Shown: positions 37,693-50,210, counted from the first letter of the stretch. The stretch is DNA of 64,000 nt from Celeribacter neptunius (GCF_900113955.1 NZ_FORH01000001.1:240395-304394), one strand, 5' to 3'. Numbers and translations are program-made. Notes: generated by a model from the letters alone, not told the origin.

Positions 37693-38123
37693 TGATCGCA
37701 GGCGTCGCATATCCTGCCGCTCTCGGGCTGGCTGTGGCAGTGCTCGCGGGCTGTTCGCCCCGGCCATGCTGCACCGCGCCCGATACGGGGGCGGAAGTGG
37801 GACGTGCGGCGCCGGCCACCGATTATCTCGGTGTCGAGACCCGTCTTCTGGACGGCGATCTGGTGAATTTCTTCGTCTCCGCCAAGGGGACAGAGGCAAA
37901 AACGAACGTGGTGGCCTATGCTGACTGTGCCGCCGCGCAATATGCGCTGATCCGGGGTTTCGGGTTTGCGCGTCACGTGCGCACAAATGTCGCACAAGAG
38001 GCTGGAATTTGGAGCGCGGATGCTGTTTACACCATCTCGCCAGCGCTCCCCGATGGTTTGCGCCAGCTCGACGCTGAGGTCGTGGTCGCAAATTGTCGGG
38101 ACAACGGAATACCGACGGTGTGA
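37692..38123 (+). CDS. putative lipoprotein between nuoG and nuoH
   Basis: A 143-aa protein with a lipobox (VLAGC at ~17-21) after a hydrophobic signal, followed by a Cys-rich start CSPRPCC. The mature part has CAAAQYALIRGFGFARHVRTN and ends near VVVANCRDNGIPTV. I do not recognise a family with certainty. Translation is coupled to nuoG by a one-base overlap, and nuoH follows 11 bases later, so it belongs to the complex I operon. Confidence 0.7.
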   Translation: MIAGVAYPAALGLAVAVLAGCSPRPCCTAPDTGAEVGRAAPATDYLGVETRLLDGDLVNFFVSAKGTEAKTNVVAYADCAAAQYALIRGFGFARHVRTNVAQEAGIWSADAVYTISPALPDGLRQLDAEVVVANCRDNGIPTV

Positions 38124-38134
38124 AAGGCTAGGAC

Positions 38135-39172
38135 ATGGTCGAATTTTTCACGACAACAAATCTTGGGATCGCATTGCTCACGCTTGGGCAAATCTTGCTG
38201 GTCCTCGTGCCGCTCTTCGTGGCACTCGCCTTCCTGATGTATGGCGACCGCAAAATCTGGGCGGCTGTCCAGATGCGCAAAGGTCCGAACATCGTTGGTG
38301 TTTTCGGTCTGCTGCAGTCTTTTGCGGACTTTATCAAATACATTGTGAAAGAGGTGGTGGTGCCGGCAGGGGCGGATAAATTCGTCTTCTACCTGGCGCC
38401 GATGATCACCTTTATCACCGCCTGTATCGCCTGGGCCGTGATCCCGTGGAATGATGGCTGGGTCATTGCCGACATCAACGTCGCGATCCTCTATGTCTTC
38501 GCGGTCTCGTCTCTGGAAGTTTACGGCGTGATCATGGGCGGTTGGGCGTCGAACTCCAAGTACCCGTTCTTGGGCTCCCTGCGCTCTGCGGCACAGATGA
38601 TCTCTTATGAGGTCTCGATCGGTCTGATCATCATCGGTGTGATCATCTCCACCGGTTCGATGAACTTCGGTGACATCGTCGCAGCCCAGGACGGCAAGGG
38701 GATCTTCTCCTGGTACTGGCTGCCGCATTTCCCGATGGTCTTCCTGTTCTTCGTCTCGGCGCTCGCGGAAACCAACCGACCGCCGTTTGATCTGCCGGAA
38801 GCGGAATCGGAACTCGTCGCCGGGTATCAGGTGGAATATTCCTCCACGCCGTTCCTCTTGTTCATGATGGGCGAGCTGATGGCCGTGGTGCTGATGTGCG
38901 CGCTGGTGTCGATCCTGTTCTTCGGCGGCTGGAACTCTCCGGTGGAATTCTTGCCCGACGGTATCCTCTGGCTCGTGATCAAGATGCTGCTGGCATTCTT
39001 CGTCTTCTCGATGGTGAAAGCCATCGTGCCCCGCTACCGCTACGACCAGCTGATGCGCATCGGTTGGAAAGTCTTCCTGCCGCTGTCGCTGGCCTGGGTC
39101 GTTCTGGTCGCTTTCTTTGCTCAATACGGTGCGCTTTGGGGAACCTACGCGCGCTGGACGGTAGGAGGCTAA
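38135..39172 (+). CDS. nuoH: NADH-quinone oxidoreductase subunit H (NuoH)
   Basis: The membrane subunit at the junction of the two arms, which forms the entrance of the quinone channel. The 345-aa protein has eight helices and the family motifs ERK-type [68 protein letters not shown] and [14 protein letters not shown]. Confidence 0.97.
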   Translation: MVEFFTTTNLGIALLTLGQILLVLVPLFVALAFLMYGDRKIWAAVQMRKGPNIVGVFGLLQSFADFIKYIVKEVVVPAGADKFVFYLAPMITFITACIAWAVIPWNDGWVIADINVAILYVFAVSSLEVYGVIMGGWASNSKYPFLGSLRSAAQMISYEVSIGLIIIGVIISTGSMNFGDIVAAQDGKGIFSWYWLPHFPMVFLFFVSALAETNRPPFDLPEAESELVAGYQVEYSSTPFLLFMMGELMAVVLMCALVSILFFGGWNSPVEFLPDGILWLVIKMLLAFFVFSMVKAIVPRYRYDQLMRIGWKVFLPLSLAWVVLVAFFAQYGALWGTYARWTVGG

Positions 39173-39175
39173 CCC

Positions 39176-39667
39176 ATGGCTCTCGATTACACCCGCGCCG
39201 CCAAGTATTTCCTGATGATGGACATCTGGGCCGGCTTCAAAATCGGTCTGCGGTATTTCTTCGCGCCCAAGGCGACGATCAACTACCCGCATGAAAAGGG
39301 GCCGCTTTCCCCGCGTTTCCGGGGCGAGCACGCGCTGCGGCGCTATCCGAACGGTGAGGAACGTTGCATTGCCTGTAAGCTTTGCGAAGCGATCTGCCCG
39401 GCGCAGGCCATCACCATCGATGCCGAACCGCGTGAGGATGGCTCGCGCCGCACCACGCGCTACGACATCGACATGACGAAATGCATCTATTGCGGCTTCT
39501 GTCAGGAAGCCTGTCCGGTGGATGCGATCGTCGAAGGTCCGAATTTCGAATTCGCCACCGAAACCCGTGAGGAACTGTTCTACGACAAGGAGAAACTCCT
39601 TGAGAACGGCGCCATGTGGGAGGCGGAGATCGCCCGCAACCTCGAACTGGACGCGCCCTACCGCTAA
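39176..39667 (+). CDS. nuoI: NADH-quinone oxidoreductase subunit I (NuoI)
   Basis: The TYKY-type subunit with 4Fe-4S clusters N6a and N6b, 163 aa. Both binding motifs are present: [16 protein letters not shown] and [16 protein letters not shown]. The N-terminal helical segment ([14 protein letters not shown]) lies on the membrane arm, and [15 protein letters not shown] is typical. It starts three bases after nuoH. Confidence 0.97.
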   Translation: MALDYTRAAKYFLMMDIWAGFKIGLRYFFAPKATINYPHEKGPLSPRFRGEHALRRYPNGEERCIACKLCEAICPAQAITIDAEPREDGSRRTTRYDIDMTKCIYCGFCQEACPVDAIVEGPNFEFATETREELFYDKEKLLENGAMWEAEIARNLELDAPYR

Positions 39668-39711
39668 GGAGCCCAAACCCCGCCGCCCGACTGGCCCCCG
39701 AAGGAGCCCCG

Positions 39712-40119
39712 ATGAACGATTTCGCCAAACTTTTCGCAGAGATGATCGAGCAGAGCCAGAAGATGGCCGCCTCGTTCAACCCGGCGCTGGAGAGCTTCCA
39801 GATGCCCTCTCTCGACAAGCTGTTCCCGACCATGTCGAAGGAACAGATGGAGATGTTCTGGGGCAACACCTTCAACAAGGACGGGTTGGACGCCAAGACC
39901 CGGCTTCTGGTGGTTCTGGCGGGGCAGACGGTTCTGGGGGCCCAGGCGGAGGCGCCGTTCAAGATGACGGTTCGCCATGCGCTTGAGGCGGGCGCGAGCC
40001 AGAAAGAGATCGCGGAAGTGATCTATCAAATGTCAATGCTGGGCGGTGTGCCCGCTATGTCAAAAGCACTGGAGTTGGCGCAGGCCGTCTTCTCCGAGAC
40101 GCAGGAGGACAGTGAATGA
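39712..40119 (+). CDS. carboxymuconolactone decarboxylase-like protein in the nuo operon
   Basis: A 135-aa helical protein of the CMD/AhpD fold ([65 protein letters not shown]). It has no cysteine at all, so AhpD-type peroxidase activity is excluded. GAAGGAG stands upstream of the chosen start. It overlaps nuoJ by four bases (ATGA). Its role in or next to complex I is unknown; another CMD-like protein is encoded at 2884. Confidence 0.82.
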   Translation: MNDFAKLFAEMIEQSQKMAASFNPALESFQMPSLDKLFPTMSKEQMEMFWGNTFNKDGLDAKTRLLVVLAGQTVLGAQAEAPFKMTVRHALEAGASQKEIAEVIYQMSMLGGVPAMSKALELAQAVFSETQEDSE

Positions 40120-40730
40120 CTGTCGCGGATTACGCATTTTATCTTTTCTCCATCACCATGCTGGTGGCGGCGACCTTTACGGTGGTCTCCAAAAGCCCGG
40201 TGCACTCTGTGCTCTGGCTGATCCTGACCTTCCTGTCGGCCTCGGGTCTCTTCGTCCTTCTGGGCGCGGAATTCGTCGCCATGCTGCTGGTCATCGTCTA
40301 TGTCGGCGCGGTCATGGTTCTGTTCCTGTTCGTGGTGATGATGCTCGATGTCGACTTTGCCGAGCTCAAGGCGGGGATGGCGAAATACCTGCCCTTCGGG
40401 CTGTTGATCGGCGTGGTGCTGATCCTGCAAATGGCCTTCGCCTTTGGCGACTGGACCACGGCCGAAGGGGCCGAGGCGCTGCGCCGTTCGGTGACGCCGG
40501 ATCTCACCGAAGTGCAGAACACCGCCGCTCTGGGCATGCTCATGTATGACGACTACCTGATGCTGTTCCAACTGGCCGGCCTGATCCTGCTGGTCGCCAT
40601 GATCGGCGCCATCGTCCTCACGCTGCGCCACCGCTCGGATGTGAAACGTCAGAACGTGCTGTTCCAGATGTATCGCGACCCGAACACGGCGATCGAGATC
40701 AAGGACGTCAAACCGGGGCAGGGGCTCTAA
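40116..40730 (+). CDS. nuoJ: NADH-quinone oxidoreductase subunit J (NuoJ)
   Basis: A membrane-arm subunit of 204 aa with five predicted helices. Typical stretches: [56 protein letters not shown], with the central conserved glycine/acidic helix, and [14 protein letters not shown] near the end. Translation is coupled to the upstream CMD-like gene. Confidence 0.96.
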   Translation: MTVADYAFYLFSITMLVAATFTVVSKSPVHSVLWLILTFLSASGLFVLLGAEFVAMLLVIVYVGAVMVLFLFVVMMLDVDFAELKAGMAKYLPFGLLIGVVLILQMAFAFGDWTTAEGAEALRRSVTPDLTEVQNTAALGMLMYDDYLMLFQLAGLILLVAMIGAIVLTLRHRSDVKRQNVLFQMYRDPNTAIEIKDVKPGQGL

Positions 40731-40752
40731 GCCGCCTCCTCGCGAAAAATGC

Positions 40753-40775
40753 CGGGGCGAGTGCAGCCCGCCCCG
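40753..40775 (+). other. hairpin between nuoJ and nuoK
   Basis: A perfect 7-bp stem CGGGGCG / CGCCCCG with a nine-base loop lies in the 95-base gap between nuoJ and nuoK, the longest gap inside the second half of the operon. There is no T-tract, so it is more likely an mRNA processing or stability element than a terminator. Confidence 0.5.
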
Positions 40776-40825
40776 AACCAAAGGCCGCCGGACGTGCGGC
40801 GAGAGAGAAAGAACTGAGGGACGAC

Positions 40826-41131
40826 ATGGTCGGACTTGAACATTACCTGACAGTCGCAGCGGCGCTGTTTGTCATCGGCATTTTCGGGCTCTTTTTGAAC
40901 CGGAAGAACATCATCATCATCCTGATGTCCATCGAGATGATCCTGCTGTCGGTCAATATCAACCTTGTCGCCTTCTCCTCCTTCCTGGGGGATCTGACGG
41001 GACAGATTTTCACGATGCTGGTGCTGACCGTGGCCGCCGCCGAGGCCGCCATCGGGCTTGCCATCCTCGTGAGCTTCTTCCGCAACCGCGGCACGATCGA
41101 CGTCGAAGACGTCAACGTGATGAAAGGGTAA
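40826..41131 (+). CDS. nuoK: NADH-quinone oxidoreductase subunit K (NuoK)
   Basis: A 101-aa membrane subunit with three helices and the two buried glutamates of the MrpC-like fold ([16 protein letters not shown] and [14 protein letters not shown]). Preceded by GAGGGA before the start. It lies six bases upstream of nuoL. Confidence 0.96.
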   Translation: MVGLEHYLTVAAALFVIGIFGLFLNRKNIIIILMSIEMILLSVNINLVAFSSFLGDLTGQIFTMLVLTVAAAEAAIGLAILVSFFRNRGTIDVEDVNVMKG

Positions 41132-41137
41132 GGGCAT

Positions 41138-43236
<2,099 letters not shown>

Positions 43237-43237
<1 letters not shown>

Positions 43238-44769
43238 TGGATAACGTGCTGACTTTCGTCACCTTCCTTCCGACGGTGGCCGCCCTTGTCCTCGCGCTGT
43301 TTTTGCGCGGCGACGACAAGGTGGCGCAACTCAACGCCAAGAGGCTCGCGCTCTTCGCGACCGTGATCACCTTTGTGATCTCTCTGTTCATCCTGTTCGG
43401 CTTTGATCCCGAAGACACCGGGTTCCAGATGGTCGAAGAGGCCGACTGGATCATGGGGCTCAAATACAAGATGGGCGTCGACGGCATCTCGGTGCTCTTC
43501 GTGATGCTCACCACCGCGCTGATGCCGCTGGTGATCTGGTCCGCCTGGGACGTGAACACCCGGGTCAAGGAATACATGATCGCCTTCCTGCTCCTGGAAA
43601 CGCTGATGCTCGGCGTGTTCACGGCGCTGGATCTGGTGCTCTTCTACCTGTTCTTCGAAGCCGGTCTCATTCCGATGTTCCTGATCATCGGCATCTGGGG
43701 CGGCAAGAACCGGATCTACGCGGCGTTCAAGTTCTTCCTCTACACCTTCTTGGGCTCCGTGCTGATGCTGGTGGCGATGATCGCCATGTATGTCGACGCA
43801 GGCACCACCGATATTGCGCAACTTCTGACCCATGAGTTCTCTTCCGAGACCATTCAGGTGCTGGGCTTCAACATCATCGGCGGGTTCCAGACGCTGGCGT
43901 TCCTGGCCTTCTTCGCCTCTTTCGCGGTGAAAATGCCGATGTGGCCGGTGCACACCTGGTTGCCCGACGCCCACGTTCAGGCGCCGACCGCCGGTTCCGT
44001 GGTTCTGGCCGCGATCCTGTTGAAGATGGGCGGCTACGGCTTCCTGCGCTTCTCGCTGCCGATGTTCCCGGTCGCCTCCGACCATCTCGCCAACTTCGTG
44101 CTCTGGCTCTCGGTGATCGCCATCGTCTATGCCTCGCTCGTCGCGCTGGTGCAGGAAGATATGAAAAAGCTGATCGCTTATTCCTCTGTCGCCCACATGG
44201 GCTATGTCACCGCCGGTATCTTCACCTTCAACCAACAGGGTCTCGATGGCGCGATCTTCCAGATGATCTCGCACGGGTTTGTCTCCGGCGCGCTCTTCCT
44301 TTGTGTTGGCGTGATCTATGACCGGATGCACACCCGCGACATCGCCGCCTTCGGTGGTCTGCAGAACCGCATGCCCGCCTATGCGCTGGTATTCATGTTC
44401 TTCACCATGGCCAACGTCGGCCTGCCGGGCACTTCCGGGTTCATCGGTGAATTCCTGACGCTTCTGGGCATCTTCCAAGCCAACACCTGGGTCGCTCTCG
44501 TTGCCGCCTCTGGCGTGATCTTCTCGGCCTCCTATGCGCTCTGGCTCTACCGCCGGGTCGTCCTGGGGGATCTGATCAAGGAGAGCCTGAAGACCATCAA
44601 GGACATGACCCCGCGCGAGAAATGGATTTTCGCACCGCTGGTGGTCATGACGCTCCTGCTGGGTGTCTATCCGTCGCTGGTGCTCGATCTGATCGGGCCG
44701 TCGGTTACGGCGCTCGTCGAAAACTACCACGCTGCTCTGCCGATGGTGGCAGATGTCGCAACGCATTAA
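43237..44769 (+). CDS. nuoM: NADH-quinone oxidoreductase subunit M (NuoM)
   Basis: An antiporter-like proton-pumping subunit of complex I, 510 aa and 14 helices. Characteristic stretches are [64 protein letters not shown] and [16 protein letters not shown]. The key Glu in FEAGLIPM and Lys in the KMP motif are present. Confidence 0.97.
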
Positions 44770-44781
44770 GGGACACTGGAT

Positions 44782-46218
44782 ATGACCTCTAACGACTTTT
44801 CCATCGTCCTGCCGGAAGTGCTCCTCGCCATCTACGGCATGGCCGCGCTGCTCTTTGCCGTCTATACCGGCAAGGATAAGCTCGCAGGCGTGATCACCTG
44901 GCTCACAGCTGCGGTCTTCGTGATCATCGCGCTGATGATCGGGCTGGGCGGCGAGGGGGCCAACACGGCCTTTGGCGGCATGTTCATCGACGACGCCTTC
45001 TCGCGCTTCGGCAAGGTGGGTATCCTGCTCGCCGGCGCCGCCGTGCTGGTGATGTCCTATGACTTCCTCGAAAAGCGCGGCTTTGCGAAGTTCGAATACC
45101 CGATCTTGGTGCTGTTCTCGACCATCGGCATGATGGTGATGGTCTCCGCTGGCGACCTGATGGCGCTCTATCTCGGGCTCGAACTGATGTCGCTGGCGCT
45201 TTACGTCATCGCGTCCTTCCGTCGTGACAGCGTGAAATCCACCGAGGCCGGTCTGAAGTATTTCGTGCTGGGCTCGCTCTCCTCGGGGCTGCTGCTTTAT
45301 GGCTCTTCGCTCGTGTACGGGTTCTCCGGCACCACCTCTTTCGCCGGCATCATCTCCGTGGTGCAGAACGAGGTGCCGGTGGGCGTGCTCTTCGGCCTGG
45401 TCTTCGTGATGACCGGTCTGGCGTTCAAAGTGTCCGCCGTGCCGTTCCACATGTGGACCCCGGATGTCTACGAGGGGGCGCCGACGCCCACGACCGCCTT
45501 CTTCGCCACCGCGCCGAAACTGGCCGCGATGGGGCTCTTTGCCCGGGTGCTGCATGACGCGTTCGGCGGCATCGTCGGCGATTGGCAACAGGTGCTCGCG
45601 GTGATCGCCGTGGCCTCCATGTTCCTTGGCGCCGTGGCCGGGATCGGCCAGAAGAACATCAAACGTCTGATGGCTTACTCCTCGATCTCCCACATGGGCT
45701 TCGCACTCATGGGCCTCGCTGCCGGCAATGCCCAGGGCGTGCAATCGGCGCTCATCTACATGGCGATCTACGTGGCGATGAACATCGGCACTTTTGCCTT
45801 CATCATGACGATGGAGCGCGACGGCAAGCCGGTCACCGACATCTCTGCGCTGAACCTCTACTGGCGCAATTCGCCGACCAAGGCGCTGGCGCTTCTGGTG
45901 CTGATGTTCTCCTTGGCGGGGGTGCCGCCGATGCTCGGGTTCTTCGGGAAACTGGCCGTGCTGCAAGCCGCCTGGGGCGCCGGGCTGGTCTATCTCGCCG
46001 TCTTCGGTGTGATCGCTTCGGTGATCGGGGCCTTCTACTACCTGCGCATCGTCTACTACATGTATTTCGGCACCGAGACCGATCCGCTCGATCAGGTTTC
46101 CAATCCGGTCGCCTATGTGCTGCTGATCGCCTCGGCGCTGATCATGCTCGTCGGGATCGTCAATATGTTCGGTGTCGAGGGCATGGCCGCGCTGGCTGCG
46201 GATGCTCTGGTCAAGTGA
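44782..46218 (+). CDS. nuoN: NADH-quinone oxidoreductase subunit N (NuoN)
   Basis: The third antiporter-like subunit, 478 aa with about 14 helices. Typical segments are [74 protein letters not shown] and [18 protein letters not shown]. It is the last complex I gene; birA follows nine bases later in the same direction. Confidence 0.97.
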   Translation: MTSNDFSIVLPEVLLAIYGMAALLFAVYTGKDKLAGVITWLTAAVFVIIALMIGLGGEGANTAFGGMFIDDAFSRFGKVGILLAGAAVLVMSYDFLEKRGFAKFEYPILVLFSTIGMMVMVSAGDLMALYLGLELMSLALYVIASFRRDSVKSTEAGLKYFVLGSLSSGLLLYGSSLVYGFSGTTSFAGIISVVQNEVPVGVLFGLVFVMTGLAFKVSAVPFHMWTPDVYEGAPTPTTAFFATAPKLAAMGLFARVLHDAFGGIVGDWQQVLAVIAVASMFLGAVAGIGQKNIKRLMAYSSISHMGFALMGLAAGNAQGVQSALIYMAIYVAMNIGTFAFIMTMERDGKPVTDISALNLYWRNSPTKALALLVLMFSLAGVPPMLGFFGKLAVLQAAWGAGLVYLAVFGVIASVIGAFYYLRIVYYMYFGTETDPLDQVSNPVAYVLLIASALIMLVGIVNMFGVEGMAALAADALVK

Positions 46219-46227
46219 CGCGCACCC

Positions 46228-46974
46228 GTGCCGGATAAGATGTATATATGGCCCGATGGGGTAGGGCGCACCGTCCTCCCCTCTGTGGACAGCACCATGT
46301 CGGAGGCCGCGCGTGTCGCGGCCTCTTCCACATTTCCGCAATGGATTTTGGCGCACAGCCAAACTGCTGCCCATGGCCGCCGTGGCCGGCCCTGGGTCAA
46401 CCCGGTGGGGAATTTCTCCGCCACGCTGCTGATGTTCCCGACAGAGCCGCCCGAGCTTGTGGCGCTTCGAAGCTTCGTCGCCTCGCTGGCGCTTTACGAT
46501 GCATTCGTGGCGGTCACCGGCCGCACCGATCCGTTCGCGCTGAAATGGCCGAATGACGTGTTGCTCAATGGCGGCAAGGTGGCCGGCATCCTCTTGGAAC
46601 GCGGGTCATCGCATCTGGCGATCGGCATCGGCGTGAACCTCGCCGAAGCGCCGGAGCGGGCCGCGGTCGAAGAGGGGGCAGCAGCCCCCGTCAGCCTTGC
46701 CCATGAGACCGGGGCCCTGGTCCAGCCCGAGGAATTCCTCGATCAGCTCGCCCCGGCCTTTGCCCATTGGGAGGCGCAATTCACCACCTACGGGTTTGCC
46801 CCCATCCGCACCGCCTGGCTCGCCCGCGCGGCGCGTCTGGGCGAACCGATCCGGGCGCGCACCATGGCCGAGACCCATCACGGGACCTTCGAGACCGTGG
46901 ACGCTTTCGGCAACCTCGTTCTCGCCACTCCGAAGGGCAAGCTTTCCATCCCAGCCGCAGAGGTCTATTTCTGA
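46228..46974 (+). CDS. birA: biotin--[acetyl-CoA-carboxylase] ligase (BirA)
   Basis: Attaches biotin to the carrier domain of acetyl-CoA and other carboxylases. The 248-aa protein lacks the N-terminal winged helix of E. coli BirA, so it is the non-regulatory type. Motifs: VDSTMSEAAR, the biotin-AMP loop GRRGRPW (degenerate GRGRxGR), KWPNDVLLNGGKVAGILLE and IGIGVNL. The start is uncertain: GTG at 46228 or ATG at 46240, neither with a strong ribosome site. coaX begins at its stop (TGATG). The nuoN-birA-coaX-rnj order recurs in Rhodobacterales. Confidence 0.92.
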   Translation: MPDKMYIWPDGVGRTVLPSVDSTMSEAARVAASSTFPQWILAHSQTAAHGRRGRPWVNPVGNFSATLLMFPTEPPELVALRSFVASLALYDAFVAVTGRTDPFALKWPNDVLLNGGKVAGILLERGSSHLAIGIGVNLAEAPERAAVEEGAAAPVSLAHETGALVQPEEFLDQLAPAFAHWEAQFTTYGFAPIRTAWLARAARLGEPIRARTMAETHHGTFETVDAFGNLVLATPKGKLSIPAAEVYF

Positions 46975-47753
46975 TGCTTCTCTGTATCGACACCGGCAAT
47001 ACCAACACCGTGTTTTCCATCTGGAACGGGGCCGAGTTCATCGCCACATGGCGCACCTCGACCGAGCATCAGCGTACGGCGGATCAGTATTACGTCTGGC
47101 TCTCCACCCTGATGAATTTTCAGAAGATCGAGGCGGATATCACCGAGGTGATCATTTCCTCGACCGTGCCGCGCGTGGTGTTCAACCTGCGGGTTCTGGC
47201 CAACCGCTATTTCGATTGCCGGCCATTGGTGGTGGGCAAACCGGAATGCCTTTTGCCGCATGATCCGCGCGTCGACGAGGGCACAACCGTTGGCCCGGAC
47301 CGTCTCGTGAACTCGGCAGGGGCGTTTGACCGGTTCGGCGGCGACTTGATCGTGGTGGATTTCGGCACCGCGACCACATTCGATGTGGTGGCGGAAGACG
47401 GCGCCTATGTCGGTGGCGTGATCTCCCCGGGGGTGAACACCTCGCTCGAGAGCCTGCACCTCAAGGCCGCCGCTCTGCCGCATGTCGATGTGACCATGCC
47501 GGAAAAGGTGATCGGCACCAATACGGTGGCCTGCATGCAATCGGGCGTGTTCTGGGGCTATGTCGGCCTCGTGCGCGAGACCTGCAACCGGATCAAGGAC
47601 GAATATGGCCGTCCGATGCGGGTGATCGCCACCGGGGGCCTTGCGCCGCTGTTCAATCAGGGCCACAAGCTGTTTGACGCTTTCGACGAATTCCTGACCA
47701 TTCACGGCCTCGTGGTCATTCATCAATATAATAAGGATCGGGGCACCCTATGA
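46974..47753 (+). CDS. coaX: type III pantothenate kinase (CoaX)
   Basis: Phosphorylates pantothenate, the first step of coenzyme A synthesis. The 259-aa ASKHA-fold protein shows LLCIDTGNTNTVFSIWNG (phosphate loop 1), GPDRLVNSAGAF, IVVDFGTATTFDVV (second phosphate motif) and GGVISPGVNTSLESLHLKAA. The ATG overlaps the birA stop by one base and the CoaX stop overlaps the rnj start by four bases. Confidence 0.96.
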   Translation: MLLCIDTGNTNTVFSIWNGAEFIATWRTSTEHQRTADQYYVWLSTLMNFQKIEADITEVIISSTVPRVVFNLRVLANRYFDCRPLVVGKPECLLPHDPRVDEGTTVGPDRLVNSAGAFDRFGGDLIVVDFGTATTFDVVAEDGAYVGGVISPGVNTSLESLHLKAAALPHVDVTMPEKVIGTNTVACMQSGVFWGYVGLVRETCNRIKDEYGRPMRVIATGGLAPLFNQGHKLFDAFDEFLTIHGLVVIHQYNKDRGTL

Positions 47754-49411
47754 GCGACCGTCTTCTTTATCTTCCCCTCGGGGGCGCCGGCGAGATCGGC
47801 ATGAACTGCTACGTCTACGGCTACGGCCCGGTGGAGAACGAGCGTTATATCGTCGTGGATCTCGGGGTGACCTTCCCCTCGATGGATGGCACGCCCGGTG
47901 TCGATCTGATCTTTGCCGATGTCGCCTGGCTCGAAGAACGCAAGGAGCGGATCGAGGCGATTTTCATCACCCATGCGCATGAGGACCATATCGGCGCCGT
48001 CGGTCATCTCTGGCCGCGTCTCGATGCGCCGATCTATGCCCGGGCCTTTACCGCCCATCTGGCGCGTCTCAAGTTCGAAGAGCACGGCCATGACGAGCTG
48101 CAGATCAAGACCGTTTCCGCCTGGCCGGAACAGATCACTGTCGGGCCGTTTACCGTCGGCTTTGTGCCGATCTCGCATTCCATCCCGGAATCTTCTGCGC
48201 TGGTCATCGACAGCCCGGCAGGGCGGGTGATCCACACTGGTGACTTCAAGGCCGATGAAAACCCGGTGGTGGGCGAGCCCTTCGACCGCGCCCTGTTCGA
48301 AGAGATCTCGAAAGATGGGGTGAAAGCGTTGGTCTGCGACTCGACCAACGTGTTCTCCGCCCATCCGGGCCGTTCCGAATCCGAAGTCATCGAACCCTTG
48401 ACCGAACTTATCGCCGGGCTCGATGGCATGGTCGCCGCGACCACCTTTGCCTCGAACATTGCGCGGGTGAAAACCCTGGCCGAAGCCGGCTCGAAAGCCG
48501 GGCGCTCGGTCGTGCTTCTGGGCCGCGCCATGCGCCGGATGATCACGGCGGCGATCGAGACCGGGATCATTTCGGATTTCCCCAAGACGGTCTCGCCTGA
48601 AAACGCCGGCGATATCCCGCGCGAGAACCTGATGCTGCTGACCACCGGGTCGCAGGGCGAACATCGCGCCGCCACCGCACAGCTGTCGCGGGGCAAATAC
48701 CTCGGGCTCAAGATGGCCGAGGGCGACACGATGATCTTCTCTTCGAAGACCATTCCGGGCAATGAGGTTTCGGTCTCGCGCATCCTCAACAGTTTCTCGG
48801 AAATGGGGGTGGAGACGATCTCCGGCCGCGACGAGATCCATGTCTCCGGCCATGCCAACCGGCCCGATCTGGCGATGATGCATGAGATCGTCAAACCGCA
48901 GGTGGTGATCCCGATGCATGGTGAACACCGCCATCTGAGCGAACATGCGAGACTGGCCGAGAGCAACGGGTTCCAATCCATCGTGGCGCCCAATGGCGTC
49001 GGTGTCGATCTCTCCGGCAATGCGCCGCGGGTGACCGAATATGTCGAGACCGGGCGCACCTATCTCGATGGCTCGATCCAGATCGGTGCCATGGACGGCA
49101 TCGTCCGCGATCGCATTCGCATCGCTCTGAACGGTCTGGTGGTCGCCACCGTGATTATCGAGGATGACGAGCCGCTGGGCGATTGCTGGTGCGAATTGCG
49201 TGGCCTGCCGGAAACCGGTGTGTCGCGTGCGCCGCTCGTCGATGTACTGGAAGAGGATGTGAACCAATTCCTGATGCGCGCCAAACCGAAGACGCTCTCA
49301 GACGATGACAAGCTCGAAGAGGACATGCGCCGGATCATCCGCAAGACCACGCAGGAAGAGGTCGGCAAGAAGCCCGAGGTGCAGATCATCATCTCGCGCC
49401 TCTCGAGCTGA
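47750..49411 (+). CDS. rnj: ribonuclease J
   Basis: A metallo-beta-lactamase/beta-CASP RNase with 5'-exo and endonuclease activity in mRNA decay and rRNA maturation, 553 aa. The metal motif HAHEDHIGA lies at ~residues 72-80, with ISHSIPESSALVI, HTGDFK, the beta-CASP segment DSTNVFSAHPGRSESEV, TTGSQGE, and HVSGHANRPDL followed by IPMHGEHRHL. A C-terminal dimerisation region is present. It is the last gene of the nuo-birA-coaX-rnj run and ends at a strong terminator about 100 bases downstream. Confidence 0.95.
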   Translation: MSDRLLYLPLGGAGEIGMNCYVYGYGPVENERYIVVDLGVTFPSMDGTPGVDLIFADVAWLEERKERIEAIFITHAHEDHIGAVGHLWPRLDAPIYARAFTAHLARLKFEEHGHDELQIKTVSAWPEQITVGPFTVGFVPISHSIPESSALVIDSPAGRVIHTGDFKADENPVVGEPFDRALFEEISKDGVKALVCDSTNVFSAHPGRSESEVIEPLTELIAGLDGMVAATTFASNIARVKTLAEAGSKAGRSVVLLGRAMRRMITAAIETGIISDFPKTVSPENAGDIPRENLMLLTTGSQGEHRAATAQLSRGKYLGLKMAEGDTMIFSSKTIPGNEVSVSRILNSFSEMGVETISGRDEIHVSGHANRPDLAMMHEIVKPQVVIPMHGEHRHLSEHARLAESNGFQSIVAPNGVGVDLSGNAPRVTEYVETGRTYLDGSIQIGAMDGIVRDRIRIALNGLVVATVIIEDDEPLGDCWCELRGLPETGVSRAPLVDVLEEDVNQFLMRAKPKTLSDDDKLEEDMRRIIRKTTQEEVGKKPEVQIIISRLSS

Positions 49412-49506
49412 GCCGTGCTTTCCCCCAATGTGTTGGGGGGAGGCCCGTTTGCCGCGCCCGCTGAATGCTTCAAGGCTGAACCGCTTTGACATCACCCGCA
49501 AATAAA

Positions 49507-49533
49507 GAACCCGCGCCACGGCGCGGGTTTTTC
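49507..49533 (+). terminator. rho-independent terminator after rnj
   Basis: ACCCGCGC-CACG-GCGCGGGT, a perfect 8-bp stem, runs into TTTTTC. A second G/C palindrome, CCCCCAA-TGTG-TTGGGGG near 49424-49441, precedes it without a T-tract. This ends the long nuo-rnj transcription unit. Confidence 0.9.
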
Positions 49534-49635
49534 TGTGCCCTGTGCTGGTGCCCTGTTTCGAGGCCAATCACGATTCTGAGATTTCCTCGACATGTGGTAA
49601 TCTCAATCGTGTTCATCATCATTTGGGAGAAGCCC

Positions 49636-50184
49636 ATGCGTTTCTTGTTTACATCTTCTGCACTTGCGTCTGTCGCCCTGCTGCTGGGCCTGAGCGGCGC
49701 GACCGAGGCGGCCACGGCCAGAACTGGCGAAATCGACGCCTCACAGATCGTCACCTATGGCGGGTACGAATGGGTCTGGGCCTCGCCCTGCGGTGCGGTC
49801 GATGGCTGCTCCGCTTTCGATATGTCCGAGCAGGCGACCTATGGCTGGCGGCTTCCGAGCAATGAGGAGGTGTGGGCCAATATCGTGTCCGATGTCACGG
49901 CCTTCATCGACGCGTTCAAAACGCCCGCGGGGTTGGAGAGCCGATATACCGGCACCTATGGCGCGTCCTATGCCTGTGCCGCGGGCTGGTTCAACCCCTA
50001 TGACTGGTGCGATGTCAACGATGGGTACAACGGATATGTCTGGAACATCAGCGGCGACAGCTGGTACGAGACCTTCGCGATCCGCGATCTCTCGCCCGTG
50101 CCGGTTCCGGCGGGTCTGCCGCTTCTGGTCGGGGCGCTCGGTGGCCTTGGTCTGATGCGCCGTCGCAGCGCGAGCCGCGGCTGA
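49636..50184 (+). CDS. exported protein with VPVPA-type C-terminal sorting tail
   Basis: A 182-aa protein with a signal peptide (MRFLFTSSALASVALLLGLSG). The mature domain contains four cysteines and a GWRLPSNEEVW stretch like that of Lcl/DUF1566-type surface domains. The tail VPVPAGLPLLVGALGGLGLM plus RRRSASR is the tripartite sorting signal (motif, hydrophobic helix, basic end) of the VPLPA/PEP-CTERM class, processed by an exosortase/rhombosortase-type enzyme encoded elsewhere. The start at 49636 has GGGAGAAG upstream. Confidence 0.85.
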   Translation: MRFLFTSSALASVALLLGLSGATEAATARTGEIDASQIVTYGGYEWVWASPCGAVDGCSAFDMSEQATYGWRLPSNEEVWANIVSDVTAFIDAFKTPAGLESRYTGTYGASYACAAGWFNPYDWCDVNDGYNGYVWNISGDSWYETFAIRDLSPVPVPAGLPLLVGALGGLGLMRRRSASRG

Positions 50185-50210
50185 CCGATCCGCTTCGACA
50201 TCCCCCGCAC

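Noticed and set aside
35395-38091. An 898-codon minus-strand frame across nuoG
   Set aside because: Antisense shadow of nuoG and its neighbours; composition is typical of reverse-strand translation.
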